Below the pieces are notes generated by a model. The model was not told the DNA's origin. It ran no database searches and worked only from the letters and a program-made list of their open reading frames with translations. From CAVVDY01 sp963815775 (GTDB lineage: Bacteria > Acidobacteriota > Terriglobia > Terriglobales > Acidobacteriaceae): DNA of 64,000 nt. Below, one piece after another: positions 24,324 to 33,622 of the stretch. The stretch is from NCBI GenBank assembly GCA_963815775.1, contig CAWFIB010000013.1, positions 1 through 64,000 of the forward strand. The letters are read 5' to 3'. The position numbers and the translations under genes were made by a program. Numbering within the stretch: the first letter of the stretch is position 1; every line of letters starts with the position of its first letter.

Positions 24324-25433
24324 GTGGAAAATGTTCTATTTGTTGCATCGAACGCGACCGCAATCAAGTTTGACTTTGCAGAGGAATTGGCGCGGCTTGA
24401 GGCCGCACGCCAGCGAGCGGATGGAAGCTTTAGCCTGGTAGCGCGCTGGTCCGTCAGCTCGGATGATCTGCAAAAGCTTCTCGCGGGGCAGCGAGCCGAT
24501 GTGGTGCATCTGTTGTCGCCGGGGGTGCATCCGGACAATGGGGCACTGATGCTCGATCGGGGCGGACAGGTAGAATTTGTTTCCCCCGTTAAGTTCGCCG
24601 AGATCTTTGACCTACCCCAGGCCACGGCTCCGTCGTTGGTTGTTCTAAATACGTGCCGCTCGCTGAAGCACGCGGAAGCAATCGTCCCACACGTTGGGTC
24701 GGTGGTCGGCATGAAGGACCTCATTTACGACACGGCGGCCATTGAGTTTGCGACGGAGTTCTACGAGAGCCTGGCGTTCGGCTCGTCAGTGGCGGAGGCA
24801 TTCGAGCAAGGCCGCCAAGCCTTGGCCCAGAAAGCGCCTGATCAGATGGATCAGCCTGTTCTGCTTGCCGGTACGGCCGATCCATCCAACATCACCATCG
24901 CTCCGCTTAAATCCAAGTTGCCAAGTAGCGGGAGCGGGTTCCCAACCACACCGAACAGGAGGCCAGCGAAGCTCTTTTGTTCCTACTCTCACGTGGACGA
25001 GAGGTTCCGTTCTGAGTTAGAGAAGCACTTGGCCCTCTTGAGCCACCAGGACGCGATCCACGTCTGGCATGATCGGCGAATTGAGCCAGGCGCTAACTGG
25101 CAAAAGGAGATCGACGACAATCTGGAGAAGACCGACATCGTGCTGCTGCTGGTGAGTGCCGATTTTATGGCCTCCCAGTACTGCTTCGGAATTGAGATGA
25201 AGCGTGCACTTGACCGGCAGGGTATCGGTAGCGCGCGAGTGATTCCAATCCTGATCAGGAAATGCGATCTGCAGGGCGCGCCATTCGCGGGATTGCAGTG
25301 GTTGCCAACCGGCTCCAAGCCGGTCAAGAACTGGAGCGACCGGGACGCAGCCTGGACCGACGTGGCAATGGGTATACGAAGAGTTGTAGCTTCTCTGGAC
25401 TCGGCGACATCCGTACGGCCCCTGACCAGATAG
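24324..25433 (+). CDS. CHAT-like protease domain fused to a TIR domain
   Basis: A 369-residue two-domain protein. Residues 1-185 look like a CHAT (caspase-HetF-type) domain: a core strand ADVVHLLSPGVHPDNG, then PSLVVLNTCRSLKHAE with Cys111 in the position of the catalytic Cys, VVGMKDLIYDTAAIEF and FYESLAFGSSVAEAFEQG. The expected SGHG histidine motif is altered to SPGVH. Residues 215-360 are a TIR domain: KLFCSYSHVDERF, HVWHDRRIEPGANW and SQYCFGIEMKRAL, with Glu291 as the probable NADase residue. It begins with GTG and stands alone beside gluQ. An immune or cell-death role is inferred from the domains. Confidence 0.75.
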   Translation: MENVLFVASNATAIKFDFAEELARLEAARQRADGSFSLVARWSVSSDDLQKLLAGQRADVVHLLSPGVHPDNGALMLDRGGQVEFVSPVKFAEIFDLPQATAPSLVVLNTCRSLKHAEAIVPHVGSVVGMKDLIYDTAAIEFATEFYESLAFGSSVAEAFEQGRQALAQKAPDQMDQPVLLAGTADPSNITIAPLKSKLPSSGSGFPTTPNRRPAKLFCSYSHVDERFRSELEKHLALLSHQDAIHVWHDRRIEPGANWQKEIDDNLEKTDIVLLLVSADFMASQYCFGIEMKRALDRQGIGSARVIPILIRKCDLQGAPFAGLQWLPTGSKPVKNWSDRDAAWTDVAMGIRRVVASLDSATSVRPLTR

Positions 25434-25466
25434 CGAAATCGTAACGTCCCGACCACTTACAACTCC

Positions 25467-26309
25467 ATGCCCTATCGCGGTCGCATAGCGCCATCACCTA
25501 CCGGACTGCTGCACATTGGCCATGCCTGCACCTTCTGGACGGCCTATCAGCGCGCTCTGGCCCACAATGGCACGCTGGTGTTTCGCAACGAGGACCTCGA
25601 CCCGCAACGGTCGAAGCCGGAGTTTGCGACGGCGATGGTCGAAGACCTGAGCTGGCTGGGAATCCGCTGGCAGGAAGGGCCGGATGTGGGCGGGCCATTT
25701 GCTCCCTACGAGCAGAGCCGGCGGAGCAGCTTCTATCTCGAAGCCTGGCAGAAGCTGCGCGACGGCGGGTTCATTTATCCCTGCACCTGCTCGCGCAGGG
25801 ACCTCGCCCGGGCCGCAGCGGCGCCGAACGAGGGCGATGATGAGCCCATGTATCCCGGGACATGCCGCCATCGAAGCGCCGAGGCTGGGCAATACGAGTC
25901 ACCAGCCCGGGTGAACTGGCGCTTCCGCGTTCCCGAAGGGGAGGCAATCGGTTTCGACGACGCTGGCCAGGGTAAGCAAAGCTATGTCGCAGGAGAGGAT
26001 TTCGGCGACTTTGTCGTCTGGCGCCGCGATGACGTACCCGCCTATCAGCTTGCGGTCGCGGTCGACGACGAAGCCATGCAGATCACGGAAGTCGTGCGCG
26101 GCGCCGACCTGCTGAAATCAACCGCACGGCAGTTGCTGCTGATTCGCGCGCTCGGATACCGGGTTCCCGGCTACTACCACTGCGATCTGGTACGCGACGA
26201 ATCCGGAGTCCGCCTGGCCAAGCGGCACGACGCGCTAAGTCTGCGCGCTCTTCGGGCGTCGGGCCTGTCGCCGGCAGCGGTGCGCGCGAAGTGTCAGACC
26301 CCTCGGTGA
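25467..26309 (+). CDS. gluQ: Glutamyl-Q tRNA(Asp) synthetase
   Basis: A 280-residue paralogue of the catalytic core of GluRS, lacking the anticodon-binding domain. It activates glutamate and attaches it to queuosine at the wobble base of tRNA(Asp). The HIGH motif is in RIAPSPTGLLHIGHA, and the KMSKS-like loop reads RLAKRHDA. Zn-binding Cys/Tyr residues are visible in YPCTCSRRD and MYPGTC. It starts 33 bases after the CHAT-TIR gene; the last codons end in a short tail at 26309, converging with the E1 gene. Confidence 0.92.
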   Translation: MPYRGRIAPSPTGLLHIGHACTFWTAYQRALAHNGTLVFRNEDLDPQRSKPEFATAMVEDLSWLGIRWQEGPDVGGPFAPYEQSRRSSFYLEAWQKLRDGGFIYPCTCSRRDLARAAAAPNEGDDEPMYPGTCRHRSAEAGQYESPARVNWRFRVPEGEAIGFDDAGQGKQSYVAGEDFGDFVVWRRDDVPAYQLAVAVDDEAMQITEVVRGADLLKSTARQLLLIRALGYRVPGYYHCDLVRDESGVRLAKRHDALSLRALRASGLSPAAVRAKCQTPR

Positions 26310-26344
26310 AAAATCTCACAAGGGAACGGAGGCCGAGGCTGCTT

Positions 26345-28558
26345 TTACAGTTCCGCCAGTTGGGCCATCGCCTTGAACAGGTCCTCCGCCTGAGGAAGGA
26401 TTTCGTCCTCCAGGATCGGCTGATAGGCGACGAAGGTATCCTTGGCAGCAACGCGCTTCACGGGCGCGTCAAGCTCGTCGAACAGCTCATCCGCGATGCG
26501 TGCTGCAATCTCCGCTCCGTAACCCCAGCTCAGCATGTCCTCATGGGCGACGATGACGCGATGCGTCTTGGCCACTGAGGTCGCGATGGCATCCCAGTCG
26601 TACGGGCTGAGACAGCGCAGGTCAATCAGCTCCACGCTGACTTCCTGCTCACGTTCGATGCGCTGCGCCGCCTGCAATGCGCGCGGCACCACGGCACCGT
26701 ACGTGATAACTGTCAGGTCGTGGCCGGGGCGAACGACCTTGGCTTTGCCGAACGGAACCATGTAATCCGGCCCGGGATACGGCGCCCGCCCGAAGGTTTC
26801 GCGGTACAGGCGCTTGTGCTCCAGGAACATCACCGGATCGTCGCAGCGAATGGCCGTGCGCAGCAGTCCGTTGGCATCGAGCGCATTCGACGGAAACACC
26901 ACCCGCAGGCCGGGATTGTGTGTGAACAGGCTCTCGCCGCACTGCGAGTGATAGATGGCGCCGCCGGTGAGATAGCCGCCGATTGCCACGCGCACCACCG
27001 CCGGGCAGGAGAACGTATTGTTCGAGCGCCAGCGAATCAGCGGCATCTCGTTGCGAAGCTGGTGATAGGCAGGCCAGATGTAGTCGAAGAACTGGATTTC
27101 GACCACCGGCTTCAGGCCACGAGTGGCCATGCCAATAGCGCGGCCTACGATGTTGGCCTCCGCCAATGGCGAGTTGAACACGCGATCGCTGCCGTACTCG
27201 CACTGCAATCCGGCTGTAAGCTTGAAGACTCCGCCTTTGCCCTTGACCAGCTTCTCTTTCAGGTACTCTTCGCGGCTGCAGTCGGCAACGTCCTCGCCGA
27301 ACATCACGATGCGCTCATCGCGCTTCATCTCGTCACGCATGCAGGCATTGATCAGGTCAGCCATGGTGCGATCGCCCGACGCCGCCGAGACAGCCTTGTC
27401 CTTCGAAGGCGCGGGATGCACGGCCTCCCTCTGAAACGCCGGCGACGTCGGATCGAGGTCCGGCGAGTAGACAAAGTCCTGGTACGAATCCGCCGGCGGC
27501 AGTGCTGCAGCCACCGCGCGATCCGAGGCGTCCTGCACCTCGGCGTCAACATCCTTCTCAAGCTGATCGACTGCCTTTTCGTCGAGAATGCCTTCGCGAA
27601 TCAGGAAGAGCTGGAAGCGATTGATGGGGTCGCGCTCGACTTCCAAGTTGCGCTCCGATTCCGGCCGGTAGAGTTTTTCGTCGTCCGACAAGGAATGCGA
27701 ATAGGGACGCACTACGTGTCCGTGCACAAACGCCGGACCATTGCCGCCGCGAATGTAGTCAATGGCCTTCTTCAGTTCGCCATAGCTGGCCAGCGGATCA
27801 GTGCCATCCACTTCAGCCAAATAGAAATTGGGGAAGCCCTTCACCAGCCGGCTGATGTTGCCGCCGCTCGTGCCCACTTCCACCGGAACCGAAATCGCGT
27901 ACTCGTTATCTTCGATCAGGTACAGCACCGGCAGCTTCAGATTGGATGCCGTGTTCAGCGACTCCCAGAATTCTCCCTGGCTGGTGGTGCCGTCGCCGCA
28001 CGAGACATAGACAACTTCATCCCCGTGGAAGGTCACGTCCTTGAACTGGCGATAATCGCCGTCGGCCTTCTCCGCCGCTTCCGGATGGCGACTGAAGTAG
28101 CGTCCCGCTTCGGCGCAGCCTACCGCCTGTAAGAACTGCGTTCCCGTAGGCGAAGACTGAGTGACGATGTTCAGGCGCTCGCTCCCCCAGTGCGAAGGCA
28201 TCTGACGGCCGCCCGAGCCGGGATCTTCGGCCGAGCCCACGGCTTGCAGCAACTGCTCATACGGAGTCATGCCCACGGCGAGGCAGAGCGCGCGGTCGCG
28301 GTAGTACGGGTAGAACCAGTCGTAAGCAGGACGCAGCAACATGCCGGCCGCCACCAGCAGCGCCTCATGTCCGGCACCGGAGATCTGGAAGAAGATCTTC
28401 TGTTGCCGCTTGAGCAGGATCTCGCGATCGTCAATGCGGCGCGACAAATACATCAGGCGATAGATCTCGATCAGTTGGTCGCGCGTAAGTCCCTGGTATT
28501 TATCGGGCGAGGCGCTCTGGGCGGTCTTGATGTTCGGTTGTGCCTTGGTAGTTGCCAT
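26345..28558 (-). CDS. Fused alpha/beta E1 component of a 2-oxoacid dehydrogenase
   Basis: A 737-residue protein joining the two E1 subunits in one chain. The alpha part (about 20-350) has the thiamine diphosphate motif SCGDGTTSQGEFWESLNTA and ends near EDNEYAISVPV plus a C-terminal helix region. The beta part (about 395-737) has MADLINACMRDEMKRDERIV, MFGEDVADCS, FNSPLAEANIVGRAIGMA and the C-terminal Rossmann-like half (DLTVITYGAVVPRAL). The substrate is uncertain: branched-chain 2-oxoacids or pyruvate. No E2 or E3 gene is in the window. Confidence 0.88.
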   Translation of the reverse strand: MATTKAQPNIKTAQSASPDKYQGLTRDQLIEIYRLMYLSRRIDDREILLKRQQKIFFQISGAGHEALLVAAGMLLRPAYDWFYPYYRDRALCLAVGMTPYEQLLQAVGSAEDPGSGGRQMPSHWGSERLNIVTQSSPTGTQFLQAVGCAEAGRYFSRHPEAAEKADGDYRQFKDVTFHGDEVVYVSCGDGTTSQGEFWESLNTASNLKLPVLYLIEDNEYAISVPVEVGTSGGNISRLVKGFPNFYLAEVDGTDPLASYGELKKAIDYIRGGNGPAFVHGHVVRPYSHSLSDDEKLYRPESERNLEVERDPINRFQLFLIREGILDEKAVDQLEKDVDAEVQDASDRAVAAALPPADSYQDFVYSPDLDPTSPAFQREAVHPAPSKDKAVSAASGDRTMADLINACMRDEMKRDERIVMFGEDVADCSREEYLKEKLVKGKGGVFKLTAGLQCEYGSDRVFNSPLAEANIVGRAIGMATRGLKPVVEIQFFDYIWPAYHQLRNEMPLIRWRSNNTFSCPAVVRVAIGGYLTGGAIYHSQCGESLFTHNPGLRVVFPSNALDANGLLRTAIRCDDPVMFLEHKRLYRETFGRAPYPGPDYMVPFGKAKVVRPGHDLTVITYGAVVPRALQAAQRIEREQEVSVELIDLRCLSPYDWDAIATSVAKTHRVIVAHEDMLSWGYGAEIAARIADELFDELDAPVKRVAAKDTFVAYQPILEDEILPQAEDLFKAMAQLAEL

Positions 28559-28620
28559 CCATGTCCTCAGGGGAAGAAGTGTAAGCCCGGTGCGGCTCAG
28601 ACGTTAATCTATTTATTGTA

Positions 28621-28745
28621 ATGCTTTCGGCCATGTGATCTCACCACGGAGACACGGAGCGAACAGAGAAATCGAAGGATCTGGCTTAAATTTCGCGTCT
28701 TCCTCCGTGTTCTCTGTGCCTCTGTTGTGAATGCTTTTCTATACT
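28621..28745. repeat. Imperfect inverted repeat of the 'CACCACGGAGACACGGAG' type
   Basis: CACCACGGAGACACGGAG near 28640 pairs with CTCCGTGTTCTCTGTGCCTC near 28710. Related single units occur at 55052 (CACCACAGAGACACGGGGAC) and 33432 (CACCACTGCGGCACGGAGCA). It separates the E1 gene from the HAD phosphatase gene. Confidence 0.5.
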
Positions 28746-28752
28746 GCTAGTA

Positions 28753-29481
28753 ATGATTCGCACCTTTCGCACCATACCGCTGGACAAGATCAAGCTCGTC
28801 ATATTTGATCTGGATGGCACGCTGATTGACTCGGAATATGATCTTGCGGCAGCGGTGAATGCCATGTTGCGCCAGTACGGGCGCAACGAGTTGCCGCTGG
28901 AGGTGATCAAGACCTACATCGGCGATGGCGCTCCCATGTTGGTGCGCCGGGCGCTGGGCGATCCCAAGGACGAGGCCTTCCTGCAGCAGGCGGTGCTGTT
29001 TTTTCTCAACTACTACCGCGAGCACAAACTCGACAGCACCTACGCGTACGAAGGCATTGCACCGTTGCTCAAACAGATCTCTGCCTTTAACGGAACCGGA
29101 CGCAAGCTGGCCGTACTCACCAACAAACCCATTCGCCCGGCGCGCGACATCCTCGCCGGACTTGGGCTTGCCGAGCGCTTCTTCCAGATTTACGGCGGCA
29201 ACAGTTTCGAGACCAAGAAACCTGATCCGCTGGGAGCGCGAACCATCATGCAGGACGCGGGAGCCAAGCCCGAAGAAAGCGTGATGGTCGGTGATTCCGA
29301 AGTCGACATCTTGACCGCACGCAACGCCGGCATGTGGAGCATCGGCGTGAACTACGGGTTCGCCCCACACAGCCTGGAGCGCGTGCATCCCGACATTCTG
29401 GTGGATACGCCTGCGGAGTTGGGCCGTGCTCTCACCGAAGCTGGGGTTCCCGAAGACGCCGAAGAAGTCGAATGGAACTAA
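28753..29481 (+). CDS. HAD-family phosphatase, phosphoglycolate phosphatase-like
   Basis: A 242-residue HAD hydrolase. Motif I is VIFDLDGTLIDSEYD with the nucleophile Asp, motif II is LAVLTNKP, the motif III Lys is in TKKPDP, and motif IV is MVGDSEVDILTARNAG. The alpha-helical cap between motifs I and II fits the Gph/PGP group, which removes phosphate from 2-phosphoglycolate, though substrates vary. Its stop overlaps that of the convergent mutM by 4 bases. Confidence 0.85.
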   Translation: MIRTFRTIPLDKIKLVIFDLDGTLIDSEYDLAAAVNAMLRQYGRNELPLEVIKTYIGDGAPMLVRRALGDPKDEAFLQQAVLFFLNYYREHKLDSTYAYEGIAPLLKQISAFNGTGRKLAVLTNKPIRPARDILAGLGLAERFFQIYGGNSFETKKPDPLGARTIMQDAGAKPEESVMVGDSEVDILTARNAGMWSIGVNYGFAPHSLERVHPDILVDTPAELGRALTEAGVPEDAEEVEWN

Positions 29482-30389
29482 GCGTTGCGCCGTTTACCGA
29501 CCATCAATTCCAACTCCTCCGGCGTCTTCGGCCAATCTCCTCGCATCAGCCGTGAGAGCGCCCGGTCGGCGAGCAGCTTGCCTCCGGTCTGACAATGTGG
29601 GCAGTAGTTCGCTTCATTGCCCGCGTACCGGATTCTCTGGATCGCCTTGCCACAGCGCGGACACGGCTCTTTGTACTTGCCGTGCACGGCCATTTCTTTG
29701 CGGAACGCAGTGACCTTCTCCGGAAATGACTCCGCCGACTCTGCGCGCAACTGCGTCACCCACTTCGTCAGCGTGCTGCGGATGGCCGCATAAAGCCGGT
29801 TGACCTCTTCGTCCTTGAGCTTTTGGGTCAACTGCATGGGCGAGAGCTGTGCTTCCCACAGAATTTCGTCGGAGTAGGCATTGCCGATCCCGCTGAACAG
29901 CCGGGGATCGGTGAGCGCGCGCTTCAACGTATGGTTCGCTGACTTGAGGACAACGGCAAACTGCTCCGCATCCGCCTCCAGCACTTCCAGGCCGCACGGG
30001 TCCAGAGCACGCAGATTTTCCTCGCCGGCAATTACGTGCAGCGAGGCGCGTTTCTGCGAGCCCGCTTCCGTCCAGAGCAGGGTTCCGTTTGGAAAATCGA
30101 AGGCGGCCAAGCCACGCGGCCGTGCTAATTTCGCTCCTCGTCCTTTCCAGTGCAGGCGGCCGGCGATCATCAGATGCAGCACCAGCCACAGGTCGCCTTC
30201 CAACCCGATACAGATGCGCTTGCCCATGCGCCGCAATTGAGTAACAGTTTTCCTCTCGGCAGACTGTAATGGCGGCACTGCGGTGCGCAGCAGAAACGGG
30301 CTGAGAACCCGAATCTGTTCCAGCTTCTGCCCGACGATGCGCTTTTCCAGCGCTTCGATGTAGACAACGATGTCGGGCAGTTCAGGCAT
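29478..30389 (-). CDS. mutM: Formamidopyrimidine-DNA glycosylase family protein
   Basis: A 303-residue base-excision repair glycosylase of the Fpg/Nei family. It has the N-terminal nucleophile Pro and Glu (MPELPD), the conserved Lys of RMGKRI, the H2TH region LFSGIGNAYSDEILWEA and a C-terminal zinc finger CPRCG/CPHC. The variant PELPDI rather than PELPEVE and the 30-residue tail after the finger differ from typical MutM, so it may be a second Fpg-like enzyme or Nei-like. It lies just upstream of, and on the same strand as, nothing related; dgt precedes it by 12 bases. Confidence 0.82.
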   Translation of the reverse strand: MPELPDIVVYIEALEKRIVGQKLEQIRVLSPFLLRTAVPPLQSAERKTVTQLRRMGKRICIGLEGDLWLVLHLMIAGRLHWKGRGAKLARPRGLAAFDFPNGTLLWTEAGSQKRASLHVIAGEENLRALDPCGLEVLEADAEQFAVVLKSANHTLKRALTDPRLFSGIGNAYSDEILWEAQLSPMQLTQKLKDEEVNRLYAAIRSTLTKWVTQLRAESAESFPEKVTAFRKEMAVHGKYKEPCPRCGKAIQRIRYAGNEANYCPHCQTGGKLLADRALSRLMRGDWPKTPEELELMVGKRRNA

Positions 30390-30401
30390 GGGTGGGGCGA
30401 A

Positions 30402-31511
30402 TCAGTTCAGCTTCTTGCGCAGGTCTTCGATGTAGTGGTCCGTCATTCCTGCAATATAGTCGCAGACAACGCGCGCCAGTTTTTCCTTCTCCGCTTTTTC
30501 GCGATAGCCGGAAGGCAGTAGCTCCGGCTGTGTGACCAGCGCGGTGAATACTTCCTTCACGACCTGTTCTGCCCGCTTCTTCTCCGGCTGCAGCTCCTTC
30601 ACGTTGTACAGAGCGGTGTACAGAAACTCCTTCGCCGCGCGACGCTCGTCGTCGACTTCTGCGCTGAAGCCGGCCAGGCGCTCCGGCCAGCCTCTCACGT
30701 CGTCGACAGTTCTGACGCCCACATTGATCACGCGCCGTCGCGTGTTCTCAATCAGATCGGTCACAAAACGATTCAGCATGCGCTTCAGCGCTTCATTGAA
30801 TTGCAACTTCTCCGGCGCGCCGGGATACTCTGCCTCAACTTGCTGATAGAAGTTGTCGAACACGCGAACTCCCTTACGGATTGCCGGCACAGTCAGAAGC
30901 TTCGCCTCATAGCCGTCATCGAGGTCCGCGGTGTCGTAGGCGATCTCGTCGGTCAGGTCGATGAGCTGCGCCTCCAGTGGAGGCCGCAGGTCGAGCAGAT
31001 ACTCCGCCAGTTCGGGGTGGTCCGTTGCCGAGTAATCGTGGGAGTGCTTGATGATGCCCTCGCGCACCTCGAAGGTAAGGTTCAGCCCGCGAAAGCTGGC
31101 ATAGCGGACCTCGAAATCCTCGACGATGCGCAGCGCCTGCAGATTGTGGTCGAAGAATTCACCATGCTGCCGCATGAGGGCGTGGAGCGCGTGCTCGCCG
31201 GCATGACCGAATGGCGGATGCCCGATGTCGTGCACCAGGGCGAGCGCCTCGGCAAGATCGACGTTGAGCTCCAACGCACCGGCAATCGTGCGCGAAACCT
31301 GCGCCACCTCGATGGTGTGCGTCAGCCGGGTGCGGAAATGGTCGGAATAGCGGCGGGTAAAGACCTGCGTCTTGTTCTCCAGCCGGCGGAAGGCGCGGGT
31401 GTGAATGACGCGGTCGCGATCGCGCTGAAAAGGGTTGCGATAAGGATGCGATGCTTCCGGATAGCGGCGCCCACGCGAGTCTTCAACGCGAACGGCGTAG
31501 CTGGCGAGCAT
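30402..31511 (-). CDS. dgt: Deoxyguanosinetriphosphate triphosphohydrolase-like protein
   Basis: A 369-residue HD-domain hydrolase that splits dNTPs to nucleoside and triphosphate. Metal ligands are visible in RTRLTHTIEVAQVS (His) and VHDIGHPPFGHAGEHAL (His-Asp and following His). The N-terminal GRRYPEASHPYRNPFQRDRD and AFRRLENKTQVF are typical of the short Dgt-like type (about 370-400 residues). mutM follows after 12 bases, a plausible nucleotide-hygiene operon. Confidence 0.9.
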   Translation of the reverse strand: MLASYAVRVEDSRGRRYPEASHPYRNPFQRDRDRVIHTRAFRRLENKTQVFTRRYSDHFRTRLTHTIEVAQVSRTIAGALELNVDLAEALALVHDIGHPPFGHAGEHALHALMRQHGEFFDHNLQALRIVEDFEVRYASFRGLNLTFEVREGIIKHSHDYSATDHPELAEYLLDLRPPLEAQLIDLTDEIAYDTADLDDGYEAKLLTVPAIRKGVRVFDNFYQQVEAEYPGAPEKLQFNEALKRMLNRFVTDLIENTRRRVINVGVRTVDDVRGWPERLAGFSAEVDDERRAAKEFLYTALYNVKELQPEKKRAEQVVKEVFTALVTQPELLPSGYREKAEKEKLARVVCDYIAGMTDHYIEDLRKKLN

Positions 31512-31648
31512 AGGTTGAGTTTAGTTCAACGGTGGCGAGTCCAGTTCGGATAATTGCGGCAGGGCGCCACAGGCTGAAGTCCGCAGCGGCTGAAGCCGAC
31601 GGACTTTCTTGCGTTACGTATGGACGGCCTGAAGGCCGTCCCCTTCTC
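31512..31648. repeat. Intergenic hairpin repeats
   Basis: Two palindromic units are visible: AAGTCCGCAGCGGCTGAAG with GCCGACGGACTTT (about 31576-31606), and GACGGCCTGAAGGCCGTC (31622-31639). They belong to the short dispersed hairpins of this genome, and no gene is seen. Confidence 0.5.
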
Positions 31649-31831
31649 CTAGTGCTTGATGAACCACATCACCCACGACGCCACAATCACGCCCACGACG
31701 AAGAGCGTAAAGCAATAGGCGCCGTAGCGCACCATGTCGCGGGTATTGTTGCGCTGGGTGATGCCGAAGACGGTGGAGGCGCAAACCGCAAACAGCAGGG
31801 CAGCGCTGAACTGACTGAGCTCGAAGGTCAT
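31649..31831 (-). CDS. Small two-helix membrane protein
   Basis: A 60-residue protein (MTFELSQFSAALLFAVCAST, ending SWVMWFIKH) with two membrane helices around residues 7-25 and 37-57. Its ATG overlaps the stop of the upstream membrane protein gene (ATGA), so the two are co-translated. Family unknown. Being short, it is easily missed. Confidence 0.65.
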   Translation of the reverse strand: MTFELSQFSAALLFAVCASTVFGITQRNNTRDMVRYGAYCFTLFVVGVIVASWVMWFIKH

Positions 31832-32244
31832 TGTTTTTTGCCGATCGCGATGTGATAGGCGTCGACCACCGCGATTACGTTCAGCAGTCCCGCCACGACA
31901 ATGTACTTGGTCCCGTAGTCGGCCACGGCGCGCTGGATATTGCCGGCCCCCCAGTCCATCATGCGCGCAATGAAGTAAAGCAGTCCGGAGCCGACGTCTC
32001 CGACGAAGCCGAGGATGTCCAGCAGGTCGCCGGTGTTGAAGGAATACACCTTGCCCTGCATGCCCAGCCCGGCAAAGAACATGACGAACACCGCCAGCAT
32101 CAGCAAAAGCCCGCGGACATATCGCCGCTGCATCAGGTGCCCCAGCCCCGGCACCAGCCATGCTGAGAGTGTAACGATGTAAACCATCGTGCTTGTGTCA
32201 GCAGCTTTCGCCTGGGCCGCACTGGTGTTTCGCGCATCAGCCAT
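31828..32244 (-). CDS. Membrane protein, DUF6677-like
   Basis: A 138-residue protein with about three membrane helices. The start VTLSAWLVPGLGHLMQRRYVRG (residues 24-45) matches the pattern of small acidobacterial membrane proteins annotated as DUF6677, and an amphipathic loop and a C-terminal helix (VVAGLLNVIAVVDAYHIA) follow. Its start overlaps the stop of the upstream M24 peptidase gene by one base (TAATG), and its stop overlaps the next gene, making a tight three-gene unit. Function unknown. Confidence 0.7.
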   Translation of the reverse strand: MADARNTSAAQAKAADTSTMVYIVTLSAWLVPGLGHLMQRRYVRGLLLMLAVFVMFFAGLGMQGKVYSFNTGDLLDILGFVGDVGSGLLYFIARMMDWGAGNIQRAVADYGTKYIVVAGLLNVIAVVDAYHIAIGKKQ

Positions 32245-33407
32245 TAAATCTGTACCAGTTCTTCCTGAATCCGCCCGGTGACTTCCGCCTTGCCCTTGCG
32301 CGTGATCATGTTGATCTCGCTGCGCACTCCGAACTCAGGAAGGTAAATCCCCGGCTCGACGGAAAAGCAGGTGTTGGGCAGAATCTCGCGGTCGTCTTTG
32401 GTTTCCAGATTATCAAGATTTGCGCCGTTAGCGTGAATGTCGCGCCCGATGGAGTGCCCGGTGCGATGGATGAAGTACTTCCCGTAGCCCTTGCCCGTGA
32501 TGAATTCGCGGACCGCCTTGTCGACCTCCCAGCCATGAATCGTCCGGCTGGCCTCGAACGCCTGCTTCACCGTGTTGATGCCCACATCGCGGGCGGCGCG
32601 CACGATGTCAAAAATCTCGCGCTGCTTGTCGCTTGGCGTGCCGATCGCGCCCGTCCATGTGATGTCGTAATAGACGGAGTCGGGATCGTTCAACTTTGCC
32701 CAGATATCGAGCAGCACAAAGTCGCCCTGCTTGATGGGCGATGACTTCTCGGCGCTTGGCTCGTAGTGTGGATCGCCGCTGTGCGGGCCCACGCTGACGT
32801 TCGGCGGATCGCAGGTTTGCAAATTCTCGCGCGCAAACGCCTCCAGAATCCACCTCTGGATCTCGTACTCGTTTGTTCCGCCGTTGCGCACTCGCCGCCC
32901 AATCTCCTGGAACGCGGCCGGAACGATCTTGTCGATGGCGTCACGTGCCTTGAAGTGCGACGCAATCTGCTCATCGCTGAGCACGGCTTCGAAGCGCGCC
33001 ACCAGGTTGGCCGAGCTGACCACTTCCTTGCCGAAGCTGCGAATGAGTTCGAGCGTGCCGCCGTCCACCAGCGAGATATAAGGAATCTGGTTATTGGGCG
33101 AGTACTGCATCACGATGCTGCGGTAAGGCTTCAGCATCGTCTGCAGGTTCTGCCACAGCTCTTCCCACGCCGAGTACTCCAGCCGGCTGCCGGGCAACGA
33201 GTCGAGATGATGGCTCTCGATGCGGTGTACCAGCTTGACCGGGTCGCCCTGCGCGGGAACCAGATAAAACCAGCGCCGCGTCACCATCATGGTCTCCGAG
33301 AGGCCAAGGATGTGGTAAGCAATGGGATCGCGATGATGATGATCGTAGAAGAGCCACGCTTCCTGCTTGCGGTCGCGCAGAGCGGCTTGGATGTCAGCGA
33401 GATTCAT
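32244..33407 (-). CDS. M24 family metallopeptidase (Xaa-Pro aminopeptidase-like)
   Basis: A 387-residue protein with a creatinase-like N-terminal domain (1-150) and the 'pita-bread' catalytic domain (160-387). Metal-ligand motifs: GDFVLLDIWAKLNDPDSVYYDIT (two Asp), RTGHSIGRDIHANG (His), CFSVEPGIYLPEFGVRSEIN (two Glu). It would remove N-terminal residues, probably before Pro, in the cytosol. Its stop overlaps the next gene's start. Confidence 0.88.
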   Translation of the reverse strand: MNLADIQAALRDRKQEAWLFYDHHHRDPIAYHILGLSETMMVTRRWFYLVPAQGDPVKLVHRIESHHLDSLPGSRLEYSAWEELWQNLQTMLKPYRSIVMQYSPNNQIPYISLVDGGTLELIRSFGKEVVSSANLVARFEAVLSDEQIASHFKARDAIDKIVPAAFQEIGRRVRNGGTNEYEIQRWILEAFARENLQTCDPPNVSVGPHSGDPHYEPSAEKSSPIKQGDFVLLDIWAKLNDPDSVYYDITWTGAIGTPSDKQREIFDIVRAARDVGINTVKQAFEASRTIHGWEVDKAVREFITGKGYGKYFIHRTGHSIGRDIHANGANLDNLETKDDREILPNTCFSVEPGIYLPEFGVRSEINMITRKGKAEVTGRIQEELVQI

Positions 33408-33622
33408 GCGGATTTCATTGTAAATGACGATTTCACCACTGCGGCACGGAGCACACGGAGGGCCAGCTTGGGGTGAGTGCGATGATCGCTACCAGCTAAA
33501 AATCTGCGGCTCGCAGGGCCGGCTAGAAGATAGCCCAGCCCTAGTTGAGAATGCATCGAAACGGCCCCTTGTCTTTCCTATGCGGTTGCGTATTCTCCAT
33601 CCCATGGCACTGCTTACGCCTG

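Noticed and set aside
26720..28132. A 470-codon open frame on the plus strand
   Set aside because: It lies exactly antisense to the E1 dehydrogenase gene and its sequence has no domain; long antisense frames are common in GC-rich genes.
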